DNA of 64,000 nucleotides from Kutzneria buriramensis (GCF_003387475.1 NZ_QUNO01000007.1:372001-436000); one strand, 5' to 3'. Shown: positions 35,750 through 45,120, counted from the first letter of the stretch. A program made the numbers and translations. The notes: a model not told the origin generated them from the letters alone.

Positions 35750-37045
35750 ATGCTGACGATCAAGGGCGCCGATCGCATTCTCGTCGATTCGTCCACAGAG
35801 GACAGTGGGGATCTCACACTCGACGACGGTTCCCCGCACGACAGGGTGCTCGACGCCTCCGGATGCGTGGTGACGCCGGGACTCGTGAACGCCCACCACC
35901 ACCTCCTGCAGAGCGCGTTCCGCACATTGCCCGGAACGCGGGGCGTGCCGATGGCCGAGTGGCTACCCGCGATGGCCGCCGCCTACGGGCGAGTGGGCCA
36001 CGACCCGGAGGCCTACGCCATGGCCGCCTCGGTGGGCGCCGCCGAAAGTCTCCTGTGCGGGGTCACGACCATCGCGGACCACCATCTGAACTGGCCGCAC
36101 GGCGCCGCGATCGCGGACACGGTCGCCCTCGCGCGCGCGACGGCCGAGGCCGTCCGGTCTCTGGGCGCCCGGCTCGTCTTCGTGCGCGGTTCGGCGCGGG
36201 ACGATCCGGAGTGGGCGGGCGAGTCCGCCGAGGCCATCGTGACCGCGCTCGTTCCCGGGGGCGCCGGCGGGGTCTCGCCGGACGGCATGCTTCAGCTCGC
36301 GGTCGGTCCCGCCGGCGTCCATTCCGATGCGCGGGAGACCTTCGCGGCGCTCGGCGCGGTCGCGGCCCGCCACGGCCTGCGCCGCCGGACCCAGGCCAAC
36401 GAGCAGGTCGACACCGCGATCGCCATCGAGCGCTATGGGCGCAGGCCACTGCGACTCCTCGACGAATGGGGCTGGCTGGAACCGGACGTCACCGTGGCCC
36501 ACCTGTGTGACATCACGCCGGGAGAGATCCGCCTTCTCGCGCAGGCGGGGGTGACCGCGACGCACGCGCCGGGATGCGACCTGCCCATGGGCTGGGGCGT
36601 CGCGCCGGTGGCCGCGCTGATCGAGGCCGGCGTCGTCGTCGGCCTGGGGACGAGCGGCGGGGGAAGCAACGACGCCGGGCACCTGCTCGCCGATGCCCGG
36701 CTCGCCCTCCAGGTCTCCGGTCTTGTGGGGTCGCAGCTTCCCGCGCGCACCGTGCTCGGGATGGCCACTGCGGGTTCCGCCGTGGGGCTGGGACGACCCG
36801 AGCTCGGGCATCTGGGGGCGGGGTCGGCCGGAGACTTGTGCCTGTGGGACGTTTCCGGCGTCGCCGACGCCGGCGTGCACGATCCGATCGCGGGACTCCT
36901 GTGGGCTTCGCCGGGGCGACGGCCGAAACACGTGGTCGTCGGCGGGCGCGTCGTCGTGCGGGACTACCGGCTGGTCGCGGCCGACGAGGCGGAACTCGCG
37001 GCTCGCCTGCGCGAACGACTCGCCCGTACACCGCCCACGATCTGA
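35750..37045 (+). CDS. ATZ/TRZ-like amidohydrolase with atypical metal ligands
   Basis: 431 aa resembling 8-oxoguanine/hydroxyatrazine deaminases: GLVNAHHHLLQ (residues 45-55), ADHH, THAPGCDLPMGWGVAP and GSNDAGHLL. Two normally invariant metal ligands differ. The His of the usual THLAE is Gln215 (TQANE), and the Asp of the usual GxDG is Ser302 (LGTSGGG). His251 (VAHLCD) and the first HxH pair remain. It may be a metal-poor variant, a non-hydrolytic binder or a divergent subfamily. It follows the reductase gene by 9 bp and closes the plus-strand operon. Confidence 0.8.
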   Translation: MLTIKGADRILVDSSTEDSGDLTLDDGSPHDRVLDASGCVVTPGLVNAHHHLLQSAFRTLPGTRGVPMAEWLPAMAAAYGRVGHDPEAYAMAASVGAAESLLCGVTTIADHHLNWPHGAAIADTVALARATAEAVRSLGARLVFVRGSARDDPEWAGESAEAIVTALVPGGAGGVSPDGMLQLAVGPAGVHSDARETFAALGAVAARHGLRRRTQANEQVDTAIAIERYGRRPLRLLDEWGWLEPDVTVAHLCDITPGEIRLLAQAGVTATHAPGCDLPMGWGVAPVAALIEAGVVVGLGTSGGGSNDAGHLLADARLALQVSGLVGSQLPARTVLGMATAGSAVGLGRPELGHLGAGSAGDLCLWDVSGVADAGVHDPIAGLLWASPGRRPKHVVVGGRVVVRDYRLVAADEAELAARLRERLARTPPTI

Positions 37046-37828
37046 CCTCCCGGTCGGCCACAGCACGTGCCGCCCTGCCGCCACTCTCGGACGAGGCGGT
37101 GCCCACGTCAAAAACGACACGTACTGCGGCCCGATCCTTCAGCTCAGCAGTGAGGGCCGACGTAACGGCTTGTGTCGAAATAGCAGAAAAAGGGGATTTC
37201 CCCTGGGCGCGCCTTGGGGATAGTAAAAGCGGCCATTGGACCACATGACCAGCTTGCTACTCGGGCTTGGACAGGCGGATTCGAGGTGGGGTGAAGACGC
37301 GGGAACGCGTCGTCCCACCGCGATTCCACCTCGATCCGCCCCAACTCCTCCGGAGGCATGTCCGGCGGACCACCGGGCAGACTGCCAGTTGCCACGCCTC
37401 CAGCCCAACCGTGAGCACGACCAGCAGGCCAACGGCGAGAACCCATTCCCACCCGGTCGGTGCTGGGGCCGCCTCGTTGATCGCGATCGCCAAGCCGGCG
37501 CCAGCAGCGCGGACACCAGCGGATGGCAGAACCGAAAGCCCCGCCACCACTTCACCTGCATGTCCGCATGCGTCGCCAGATCCTTACGGATCGCTAGCCT
37601 GCAGGTGAAAGTATCCGGTGCCAGCCAGCCTCACGATTCCGCCGTTCGTCAACCCGGCGACCTTTGATGCGTTGGCATACAACGAAGCGTCCACGACACC
37701 GGCACCGGCGTGCGCAGCGACCCCGACCCCAGCACACGGTGCAGGTGATGTCGGTATGAAACTGCTGGTGATCGTTAACACTGGGGCCTCCTGACCAGCA
37801 AGGATGCCCCAGTGTCAGATCCAAATGC
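37046..37828. other. Intergenic region with gene debris
   Basis: Contains the possible frameshifted membrane-protein relic at 37340-37561, and otherwise no supported gene. A short inverted repeat AGGGGATTTCCCCT near 37191-37204 could be part of a terminator for the plus-strand operon. Confidence 0.4.
37340..37561 (-). pseudogene. Possible small membrane protein relic, frameshifted
   Basis: One frame from ATG 37561 reads MQVKWWRGFRFCHPLVSALL. The neighbouring frame then continues naturally with GAGLAIAINEAAPAP and a hydrophobic helix (WVLAVGLLVVLTVGLEAW), then WQLAVCPVVRR. A single indel near 37500 would join them. Looks like a disrupted small membrane protein of unknown family. Confidence 0.3.
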
Positions 37829-37864
37829 TTGATCGCGAGGTCCGTTGGCCGACCGTGTCGAGGG

Positions 37865-38310
37865 TTGATCGTCCTGCTCTACGCCCAACGCGTCGTGCAC
37901 ATCACGCAGCTGACAATCAAGCACGTCGCCATTACTGACGCTGGCGTGGAACTGCGTCTCGGCGAGGCACCGATCCTGCTTCCGACAGCGCTCGGAGAAC
38001 TGCTCAGGAGGCTGGTCGGGGACCGCCGCGTGCGCCGGCGACCGCTCCTGACGATGCTTGTCTGGCTCTATCCCGGCACCCGCCCCGAGCGGTCGATTGC
38101 CCGCAGTGACATGCCGACGCGACTGCTTGAGCTCGGCATCTCGCCCACCCTCGGCCGTAACACCGCGCTGATGGAGATGGCCGCCGAGATGCCCGCCCCG
38201 TCCTCACACGGATGCTCGGAATCAGCCTCGACCGCGCCACACGATGTACCCACGACGCCGGCAACACCCGGCCCGGCTAGGCAGCGGAGGTGGCACGACG
38301 TGGATCACGT
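37865..38310 (+). pseudogene. Recombinase/integrase-like C-terminal remnant
   Basis: Reads LIVLLYAQRVVHITQLTIKH, LGEAPILLPTALGELLRRLV, LVWLYPGTRPERSI and RLLELGISPTLGRNTALMEM, a common actinobacterial tyrosine-recombinase-like protein family. After MAAEMP the homology jumps to another frame (RMLGISLDRAT, AAEVARRG) and meets an in-frame stop. The N-terminal part is missing. It marks the right flank of the catabolic island. Confidence 0.65.
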
Positions 38311-38359
38311 TGTTGACGGAGTGTCGATGCCCGTGGCGGCGAGCACGGCTCGGGGACGT

Positions 38360-39331
38360 TCAGCCCTCCAGTGCCCAGCGCATGTGACGCAGCGCGGGCG
38401 CGAATCCGGCCTTCTCGTAGATCCCGAACGTCTCGACGGGGTTCTCATAGTCCACGCTCACGCGTACCTGGTCGAAGCCCTGATCGGCGGCAGCCCGCAG
38501 CGCGTGCCCGATCAACGCCCCGGCGACGCCCCGCCTCCGGTAGTCCCGGAGCGTGCCGATGAGGACGAAGCGCGCCTCGCGAACTCCGGTGATCACCACG
38601 TCGCCCTCCCAGTACTTGGTCAAAAGCATGCCCGCCGCAGCACCGTTCGCCACGTCCCGGAGCAGGAAGCTGACGTCGGGCTGGAACGCGTTATTGATCA
38701 TCCTGTTCTTCCAGTTGTCCACGGGCATCTCCGCCACCCCCGCGTCCTTGAACGCCTCGTTCCGGATCATCCGGAACTCCTCGTCGTTCTGCTCCGACCA
38801 AGGCTCGACCCGCAGTCCGTCGGGGACCGCCGAGTCGGGAATCGCAGCACCGAGCGGGTGCACCAAGTGCTGGGAGTAGAAGACCGGCGCGAAACCCCGG
38901 GAGCGGAACAACTCGGCAGCGCCCGTGATGTGTTCGGCCTTCTGGACGACGATCACGAGTTTCACCGTCGGGTGCTGCCGCGTGTGTTGTGCCTTCACCG
39001 CCGCCACCCCGGCTTGCATGAGTGCCGTGCCGATACCGCGGCGGCGGTAGTCGGGGTGGACCCCGCCCTCGATGAGGACCCGGTGGACTTCTTCCGTGGC
39101 CGGCTTGTAGCTCGCCTTCATGAAGCCGACCATCACGTCGCCGTCGAAGGCGGCGAGGCTCGCGCGCTCCAGGTCCAGGTAGGGGTCGACCAGCTCCTGG
39201 AAGGTGTCCTCCGCAAGGTAGAACTCGCCGAGTTTGTCGACGGTCTCCATAGCGTTGAGGAGGTCGGCCGACGTCTGCGCGTCCTCGGGGGTGAGCGGCC
39301 GCCACGTGAGGGAGCTGGAATCGCTGGTCAT
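38360..39331 (-). CDS. Double-domain GNAT acetyltransferase
   Basis: 323 aa with two GCN5-related N-acetyltransferase folds. The first has VHPDYRRRGIGTALMQAGV (acetyl-CoA loop, about residues 92-110) and the second RDYRRRGVAGALIGHALRAA (about 262-281) followed by VDYENPVETFGIYEKAGFAP. Tandem GNATs include mycothiol synthase and antibiotic acetyltransferases. The first R/Q-x-x-G-x-G/A loop is closest to consensus, so both may bind acetyl-CoA. Single gene; substrate unknown. Confidence 0.88.
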   Translation of the reverse strand: MTSDSSSLTWRPLTPEDAQTSADLLNAMETVDKLGEFYLAEDTFQELVDPYLDLERASLAAFDGDVMVGFMKASYKPATEEVHRVLIEGGVHPDYRRRGIGTALMQAGVAAVKAQHTRQHPTVKLVIVVQKAEHITGAAELFRSRGFAPVFYSQHLVHPLGAAIPDSAVPDGLRVEPWSEQNDEEFRMIRNEAFKDAGVAEMPVDNWKNRMINNAFQPDVSFLLRDVANGAAAGMLLTKYWEGDVVITGVREARFVLIGTLRDYRRRGVAGALIGHALRAAADQGFDQVRVSVDYENPVETFGIYEKAGFAPALRHMRWALEG

Positions 39332-39511
39332 GCGGCCGACAGTATGGATTCCCGGCGCAGGCTGTCACCTTGGTTTCCGCTGGAGCCATGTTTCCGGCAT
39401 CGGGCTTGCCCAGAGCAGAGCGACAGCAGGTCACGTGCGAGGGGTCTCAATTCCACACGTTCCAACTCCCGTGCCTACCAGTACATTGGGCGCACGTCCC
39501 CACGTGCCCGA

Positions 39512-39846
39512 TCAGCGACCGTCCTCGGGCGGCCCCAGCCCTGCCGATCGCGCCCACGCGATCGCCCAGGCCCGATCGGGCATACCGAGCTTGGCCAGCA
39601 CCGCTGAGACGCGGTTGCGGACAATCTTGACGCTCAGGTGGAGACGGCGAGCGATGTCGCTCGTGCCGCTGCCGGCCGCCGACAGGACCAGCACCTCGCG
39701 TTCTCGTAGGGACAAGCCGTGCTGCGTCGCGACATCGGCCCACGCCGCTGCGGCGATGATGTCCATCATCCGACCGGCCATCGCCGCGGCGAACACGGCG
39801 TCGCCGGCCGCGGCGGCCGGGATCGCGCCCTGTATCTCCTCGTAAC
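39512..39846 (-). pseudogene. NarL-type response regulator, 5'-truncated by an IS
   Basis: The readable part starts at the IS edge with EEIQGAIPAAAAGDAVFAAA, the linker typical of NarL/FixJ response regulators, then the LuxR HTH LSLREREVLVLSAAGSGTSD, IARRLHLSVKIVRNRVSAVL. The phospho-acceptor receiver domain is gone. The frame abuts the insertion sequence at 39847, and the sequence beyond the IS does not encode a receiver, so a deletion accompanied the insertion. A shortened 94-aa HTH peptide could start at ATG 39796. Confidence 0.75.
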
Positions 39847-40976
39847 CCTGTGGGTGCCGAAAAAGTGGCGCAACGCGTCTGAACTCGAAGAACGTCGAGC
39901 ACGCGGCCCGGCATGATCGTGTCTCATGGTGTTGCGCCTGCTGTACCTGATGCTCTGCCGGCTCGCGTCGTGGATCGCGCTACTCGCGATATCCGACGTG
40001 GACAAGAACATCGAGATACTCGTTCTGCGGCACGAGAACGCGGTCTTACGTCGAAGCACACCGCGACCGCCGCGCACGTGGGCGGATCGGGCCCTGCTGG
40101 CGGCACTCACTCGCCTGCTGTCCAAGACCAGACGTTCCCACCTGCCGGTCACTCCCGCGACGCTGCTGCGATGGCATCGCGATTTGGTCGCACGCCGCTG
40201 GACCCAGCCACGCCGCGCTGGACGCCCAGCCGTACGGCTCGCCCACGAGAACACGAATTGGGCCTATCGCGGGATCCACGGTGAGCTACACCGCCTGGGC
40301 TGTGCAGCGGCGCCGTCCACGGTGTGGGAGATCCTGAAGAAGGCCGGGATCGACCCCGCCCCGCGACGATCGGGCCCCACCTGGCGCGAGTTCCTCCGAG
40401 CTCAAGCCGCCGGGATCGTGGCACTGGACTTCTTCCACTGCGACACGATCACCACCGCCAGACTCTATGCCCTGGTCGCCATCGAGCACGTCACCCCGCC
40501 GCGTGTACCTGCTGGGCGTCACCGCACACCCCACCGCCGCCTGGACCGCCCAACAGGCTCGCAACCTGTTCATGGATCACGAGGAACTCGCCCAACGGAC
40601 CAGGTTCGTGCTGCGCGACCGGGACACGAAGTTCACCCGGGGCTTTGACGAGATCTTTCGCGCGCTGGGCGCCACGATCCTACTCGCACCGGTCCGGGCT
40701 CCTCGAGCAAACTCGATGATGGAACGCTGGGTCGGGTCATGTCGGCGCGCGTGCCTCGACAAACTCTTGATCTACAACGCCCCCACGCCGAGTACGTCGA
40801 CCACTACAACACCGCCCGCCCGCACTGTTCCCCGCACCAGATGGCCCCAGGTGATGCCACCGAACCTGAACGCGCCCCATCCAGTGCCAAGATCATCCGA
40901 GTCGATCGGCTCGGCGGTGCCATCCACGAATACTCCCAGCTCAAACCATGCGCCTGACATTTTCGGCACCCACAGG
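39847..40976 (+). mobile_element. Insertion sequence, 1130 bp, decayed transposase
   Basis: Terminal inverted repeats of 17 bp: CCTGTGGGTGCCGAAAA at 39847-39863 and its complement at 40960-40976. They bound one transposase reading region on the plus strand. No target-site duplication is evident. The left end interrupts a response regulator gene. Confidence 0.8.
39926..40957 (+). pseudogene. rve-type IS transposase with frameshifts
   Basis: The first frame (39926 to about 40500) covers the N-terminus and HTH (EILVLRHENAVLRR, PATLLRWHRDLVARRW, VWEILKKAGIDP) and the first catalytic Asp (GIVALDFFHCDT). The frame then shifts to RVYLLGVTAHPTAAW and RDRDTKFTRGFD (second Asp) and HAPRANS-like region, and again near 40750 to EYVDHYNTARPHCSPHQMAP. 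A deletion also removes residues before NTNWAYRGIHGEL. Two shifts plus a deletion make it inactive. Confidence 0.82.
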
Positions 40977-41140
40977 CTCAACCGACAACCTCGTTGAACC
41001 GGGACCGCGTTCAGTCACTGGCGGAAAACGACGTTGACGACAATGCGCCGTCACTTGTTGTTTCGCCGCGTGTCCGGCGTGGTCAGGATTTGCATCTGGT
41101 CGACGAAGTGAAGCTTCCAACTCGAAAGGCGTGACCGGTC

Positions 41141-43432
41141 ATGGGCGGATCCGGGTCGCGGGGCGCGGCCTGCCTTCCCGCGGAGACAACCAGTTTCGTG
41201 GGCCGGCGGCACGAGGTGGCGGAGGCGAAGCGGATTCTGTCGGTCAGCCGGCTGCTGACGCTGACCGGCGTCGGCGGGGTCGGCAAGACCCGGCTGGCGG
41301 TGCGTGTGGCGGAACAACTCCTGCGGGCTTTTGCCGACGGGGTGTGGCTGGTATCGCTGGCCCCGCTTCAGGACCAGGCGCTCGTGCCGTATGCGGTCGC
41401 CGACGTACTGGGGATCCGCGACGAGACGGACAGAGACCCGTTGGCTGTTCTCGTCGAGCACCTGCGGGAGCAGCAACTGCTGCTGGTGCTGGACAACTGC
41501 GAGCATCTGCTTGACGCCTGCGTGCGACTTGTGGGCACGGTCCTGACGCAGGCGGTAGAGGTACGAGTTGTGGCCACCAGCCGGCACCGACTGTGTCTGC
41601 TTGGGGAGTACCTGCTGGAGGTACAGCCCCTGCCAGTCCCGAAACGTGAGGAACTGGCCCGGGGCGTGGCCGCCGCCAAACGCTTCCCGGCCCTGGAACT
41701 GTTCGCCAATCGCGCGGCTGCCGTTGTCCCCGGCTTCGCGATCACCGCGGAGAACCTGGAGGCCGTGGCCCGGCTGTGCAGCCGGCTGGACGGACTGCCG
41801 CTCGCGATCGAGCTGGCCGCCGTGCAGATGCGGATCTTACAGGTCGACCAGCTGGTCGAGCGGCTGGACGACCGTTACCGGCTGCTCGCGGGCGGGAATC
41901 GCGCCGCGCTGCCCCGCCATCAGACGCTGCGTTCGACCGTGGACTGGAGTTACGACCTGTGCACCCCGCGGGAGCAGTTGGTCTGGGCGCTGCTCTCGGT
42001 GTTCGCCGGCAGCGCTGACCTGAGTGCGGCGGAAGCGGTGTGTGCTGGGGAGGATGTCGAGCGTGTTGACGTGCTCGATGTGGTCAGCGAACTGGTGGAC
42101 AAGTCCATACTGGTCGCGGTGGCTGATGGCAGCAGCATCCGGTATCGGCTGCTGAGCTCGCTGCGGGACTACGGTCTGGAGAAGCTGAACGAGCTCGGCA
42201 AGGCGCCCACTGTCCGTGGCCGGCTTCGGGACTACTATCTGCGCCTGGCCGAGGAGTACGAGAGGCAGTGGTTCGGCCCGCGCCAGCTGGAGATCATCGC
42301 CCATCTGCGGGCCGAGCAGGACAATCTCCGCGCGGCCTTCGACTTCTGTCTCACCACTCCCGGCGAGGCCCGGCTCGGCCTGAAGCTGGTCGGGACCCTG
42401 TGGTTCTACTGGAGCTGCTGCGTGCTGCGTTTTGAGGTACGGCACTGGCTGCGGAACCTGGCCCTGTGCGAAGGCGTGAAGCCGCGCGGCGCCCCGGCCA
42501 AGGCGCAGTGGGCGAGCGGTGTGGTATCGCTGATCCACAGCCGGTCGGCAGCCGTGCTCCAGGCCGATGACCGCTCCGGTCGACCGGTGCCCGAGCAGGC
42601 GGACCCGCCCGTCATCTCGCTCGCCGATATCGTGTCCGATCGGAGCGACCTGATGAGTTTCGCCGTGCTCGGCCGGGTCGAGCTCGCCTGCTCGCTCGTC
42701 TTCCGGAGCAGTCCCGAACGGGCCGTGCAGCTGTGCGCCGAGGCCCTCGCCGTCTGCGAGGCGTACGGCGAGCAGTGGGCCCGGTCGTACCTGCTGCGCA
42801 CACTCGCCATGGCGTATTGGGCGATGGGAGAATTCGACAGCGCCACCACACACGCCCGCGACTGCCTACGGCTCGAGTACGTAGTCCATTCACCGCAGGG
42901 ACTCAGCAGGACCCTCGACGTGCTGGCCGCGATCGCCATCGGCCAAGGCGCCGCCGAGCGCGCCGCCGTACTGCTGGGCGCGTCCGACAAGATCTGGCAC
43001 CGCATCAGCCGGGGTCAGTCGACAGCACAACAGCAGACGGGGCGGATCCGGGTGAGCGAGCGGCGGGCCCGCAAGACCCTGGGCGACCGCGGTTTCGAGC
43101 GGGCTTTCCAGCGCGGCCTCACACTCTCGACGGACGAGGCCGTCGCCTACTCTTTGCAGGAGCGGTCTGAGGCCCCATCTCGGGGCGCACCACAGGAGAC
43201 AACGGCCAGGGCGGCATCCAGTGGGCTGACGCCGCGCGAGAGGCAAGTCGCCGAGCTGGTCGCCCAGGGCCTGACGGACAAGCAGATCGCCAGCGCCCTC
43301 GTGATCGCGCAGCGCACCGCCGAGGGCCATGTGCAGCGCATCCTGGTCAAGCTGGGGTTGACCAACCGCACCCAGGTGGCCGTCTGGCTCACTTCGACAG
43401 ATCCGCCAGGCGAACGGCCACAGCCGCGGTAG
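41141..43432 (+). CDS. LAL-type LuxR regulator, paralogue of the 5.9-kb gene
   Basis: 763 aa. Walker A GVGGVGKT at residues 43-50, Walker [29 protein letters not shown], a TPR-like centre (WFGPRQLEIIAHLRAEQDNL) and a C-terminal LuxR HTH ([36 protein letters not shown]). Motif wording parallels the 5883-8222 gene almost throughout, so the two arose by duplication or share a recent ancestor. It starts at ATG 41141, 165 bp after the IS. It converges with the anti-sigma ATPase gene, overlapping it by 44 bp. Confidence 0.92.
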   Translation: MGGSGSRGAACLPAETTSFVGRRHEVAEAKRILSVSRLLTLTGVGGVGKTRLAVRVAEQLLRAFADGVWLVSLAPLQDQALVPYAVADVLGIRDETDRDPLAVLVEHLREQQLLLVLDNCEHLLDACVRLVGTVLTQAVEVRVVATSRHRLCLLGEYLLEVQPLPVPKREELARGVAAAKRFPALELFANRAAAVVPGFAITAENLEAVARLCSRLDGLPLAIELAAVQMRILQVDQLVERLDDRYRLLAGGNRAALPRHQTLRSTVDWSYDLCTPREQLVWALLSVFAGSADLSAAEAVCAGEDVERVDVLDVVSELVDKSILVAVADGSSIRYRLLSSLRDYGLEKLNELGKAPTVRGRLRDYYLRLAEEYERQWFGPRQLEIIAHLRAEQDNLRAAFDFCLTTPGEARLGLKLVGTLWFYWSCCVLRFEVRHWLRNLALCEGVKPRGAPAKAQWASGVVSLIHSRSAAVLQADDRSGRPVPEQADPPVISLADIVSDRSDLMSFAVLGRVELACSLVFRSSPERAVQLCAEALAVCEAYGEQWARSYLLRTLAMAYWAMGEFDSATTHARDCLRLEYVVHSPQGLSRTLDVLAAIAIGQGAAERAAVLLGASDKIWHRISRGQSTAQQQTGRIRVSERRARKTLGDRGFERAFQRGLTLSTDEAVAYSLQERSEAPSRGAPQETTARAASSGLTPRERQVAELVAQGLTDKQIASALVIAQRTAEGHVQRILVKLGLTNRTQVAVWLTSTDPPGERPQPR

Positions 43433-43784
43433 TGCCCCGGCCTCCGGGTCCGGGGCACAGTTCGAGCCGCCCGGTGAGCGCCTCGGCCAGCCGCAAGCCG
43501 TGGTTTCCTCCGGTGGGCGGGCCCTGTGACAGCAGGCGATGCGGGCCGGTGCTTTGGTCGGTGACCTCGCACCGCAGTGTCCCGTCCGCCAAGCGCACCA
43601 CGAGGTTGGCCGAGCCGCCACTCTGGATCACCGCGTTGCACGCGATCTCCAGCGCCGCCTGGAGAAACGTTCGCCGTACCCGTTCGTTCACCCCGACCCG
43701 CAACAGACACTCGGCCACCAGGAGCCGCATCAGCGGAAGATCGGCACGACCGAAGTCGAGGTGCAGGAGATGACCTTCGCTCAT
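43389..43784 (-). CDS. Anti-sigma-factor-like HATPase (RsbW/SpoIIAB family)
   Basis: 131-aa single-domain GHKL ATPase. The N-box ALEIACNAVIQSG, the EVTDQS (G1-like) and GGNHGLRLAEAL (G2-like) motifs are recognisable. RsbW-type kinases bind sigma factors and phosphorylate STAS antagonists. Its start overlaps the stop of the MEDS-STAS gene upstream (ATGA), so antagonist and kinase are made together. No sigma factor gene is adjacent. The 3' end overlaps that of the LAL gene on the other strand. Confidence 0.8.
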   Translation of the reverse strand: MSEGHLLHLDFGRADLPLMRLLVAECLLRVGVNERVRRTFLQAALEIACNAVIQSGGSANLVVRLADGTLRCEVTDQSTGPHRLLSQGPPTGGNHGLRLAEALTGRLELCPGPGGRGTTAAVAVRLADLSK

Positions 43785-44713
43785 TCAAATTCCTCCACCT
43801 TGAGCTCCAACTGCGACACGGTGTCGACGCCGAGTCCCCGAAGGACCAGTTCGACCAGCGGCCCGCAGCTGACGGTGACCTTGCTGCCCTCGGGCAGCGA
43901 GCCGGCGAGGTTGATCAGCTGCCAGGCGCAGTGCGCCTCCATGAAGGTCAGATCGGTCAGATCCAGCTCGAAATGGAAGGGGCCACGGCTTTCCGGTCGC
44001 TCCAGCGCCGCGCGCAGGGCTTCCGTGAACTTCTCACGGGTGGGCAGCTCCGCCGCACCGGCGATCCGTCCACCCTTCGTGGTCCGCACGACGTCGATCG
44101 CGTCGAGACGTTCCAACACTCGAAGCGGGTGGACCTCGCACGCCGCGGCCACCAGATAGTCGCTGAACCGCCGCTGGTCGTACCAGCAGATCGCGGTGAA
44201 GCGACCATCCGCGAACAACGACTCCACGGAGGATTCGTAGTCCACCACCTCATCGTCGCTCAGGCCCTGCTCCAGCACCCATCCCATGTCGCCCGCGTTT
44301 CGTAACCCCGACCAGCCCTCCTCACGGGCGCGCTCAATCTCCTTCTCAAAGGTTTTAGCCTGTCGCTGCTTGTCGAAACGGCCGTCCGGGAAGTCGAAGA
44401 AGGACGGACTGCGTGTCAACACCAGCTGGCCACTGTCCCAGGCGGCTTCCACACGGCCGGTGCCGCAGTCCATGCGTGCCACGACCTCGTCGTCGCTGAG
44501 ATCATGGGGGTCCAGGATGATCAGGACCTTCTCGCCCTCGGCCAGACCGGTCCGGGTGTAGGCGGTCAGTACCTGCCAGTGGGCCTCGTCGTCGGTGAAG
44601 GCCGTACACGAGTGATCACCTCTCTGCAACCGATCCACGGGAACAGTCCGCCTTGAGATCTCTGGTTGCTCGGTCACGTCGCGAGACCGTACGCGCTGGG
44701 AACCGGCCGGCAC
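43781..44713 (-). CDS. MEDS-domain sensor fused to STAS anti-sigma antagonist
   Basis: 310 aa. The N-terminal MEDS (DcmR-type sensory) domain is shown by GDHSCTAFTDDEAHWQVLTA, YTRTGLAEGEKVLIILD, a Lys-Glu helix, GDMGW and FTAICWYDQRRF. A C-terminal STAS domain follows from about residue 210 (FHFELDLTDLTFMEAHCAWQ) and ends near VSQLELKVEEF; the usual phospho-Ser position is not obvious (TFMEAHC). GTG 44677 (residue 13) is an alternative start. Coupled to the RsbW-like ATPase, it forms a partner-switch pair that could sense small C1/halogenated or redox ligands (inference). Confidence 0.85.
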   Translation of the reverse strand: MPAGSQRVRSRDVTEQPEISRRTVPVDRLQRGDHSCTAFTDDEAHWQVLTAYTRTGLAEGEKVLIILDPHDLSDDEVVARMDCGTGRVEAAWDSGQLVLTRSPSFFDFPDGRFDKQRQAKTFEKEIERAREEGWSGLRNAGDMGWVLEQGLSDDEVVDYESSVESLFADGRFTAICWYDQRRFSDYLVAAACEVHPLRVLERLDAIDVVRTTKGGRIAGAAELPTREKFTEALRAALERPESRGPFHFELDLTDLTFMEAHCAWQLINLAGSLPEGSKVTVSCGPLVELVLRGLGVDTVSQLELKVEEFE

Positions 44714-44737
44714 ACCTGCTGGGCACGACCACTAGTG

Positions 44738-44778
44738 GCCGGTGTCATATTTCGCTGGGAATTGTATTGACACCCGGC
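44738..44778. repeat. Imperfect inverted repeat upstream of MEDS gene
   Basis: GCCGGTGTCA (44738-44747) and TGACACCCGGC (44768-44778), 10-bp arms with one bulged C around a 20-nt AT-rich spacer. It lies just upstream of the MEDS-STAS start and could be its operator or an element boundary. Confidence 0.4.
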
Positions 44779-44939
44779 GGCGCGACCTTGCCGCCAGCGT
44801 CTCACCCTCTACGGCCTCGACGCCGCGCAGACCGCCCACCAGTTGAGCAAACCCCGCCCCGAGGTCGATGGTTTGGCCATGGCCGGCAGCACACGCACAC
44901 GACAGCCCGCGGGCCGCAGACCGGACGTACGCCGCGCGG

Positions 44940-45120
44940 GGCGTCATGTCCTCGCAGTCCAACACGTCCGGCACCACACGGTCCACATCGGACGCTTTCG
45001 GCGAGATGACGTCGCAGGGCACCCAGTCCTACACCTACGACGCCCTCGGCCGGGCGCTCACCGACACCGGTGCCACGTTCACCTACTCAGGCATCGGCAA
45101 CAATCCCGCCCTGGCCGGGC
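44940..45120 (+). pseudogene. RHS/YD-repeat protein fragment
   Basis: The frame reads DAFGEMTSQGTQSYTYDALG, RALTDTGATFTYSGIGNNPA, a YD-repeat unit of RHS-type wall or toxin proteins. No start, no shell repeats and no C-terminal toxin remain. The readable part ends inside the 42-bp direct repeat at 45110. Confidence 0.65.
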
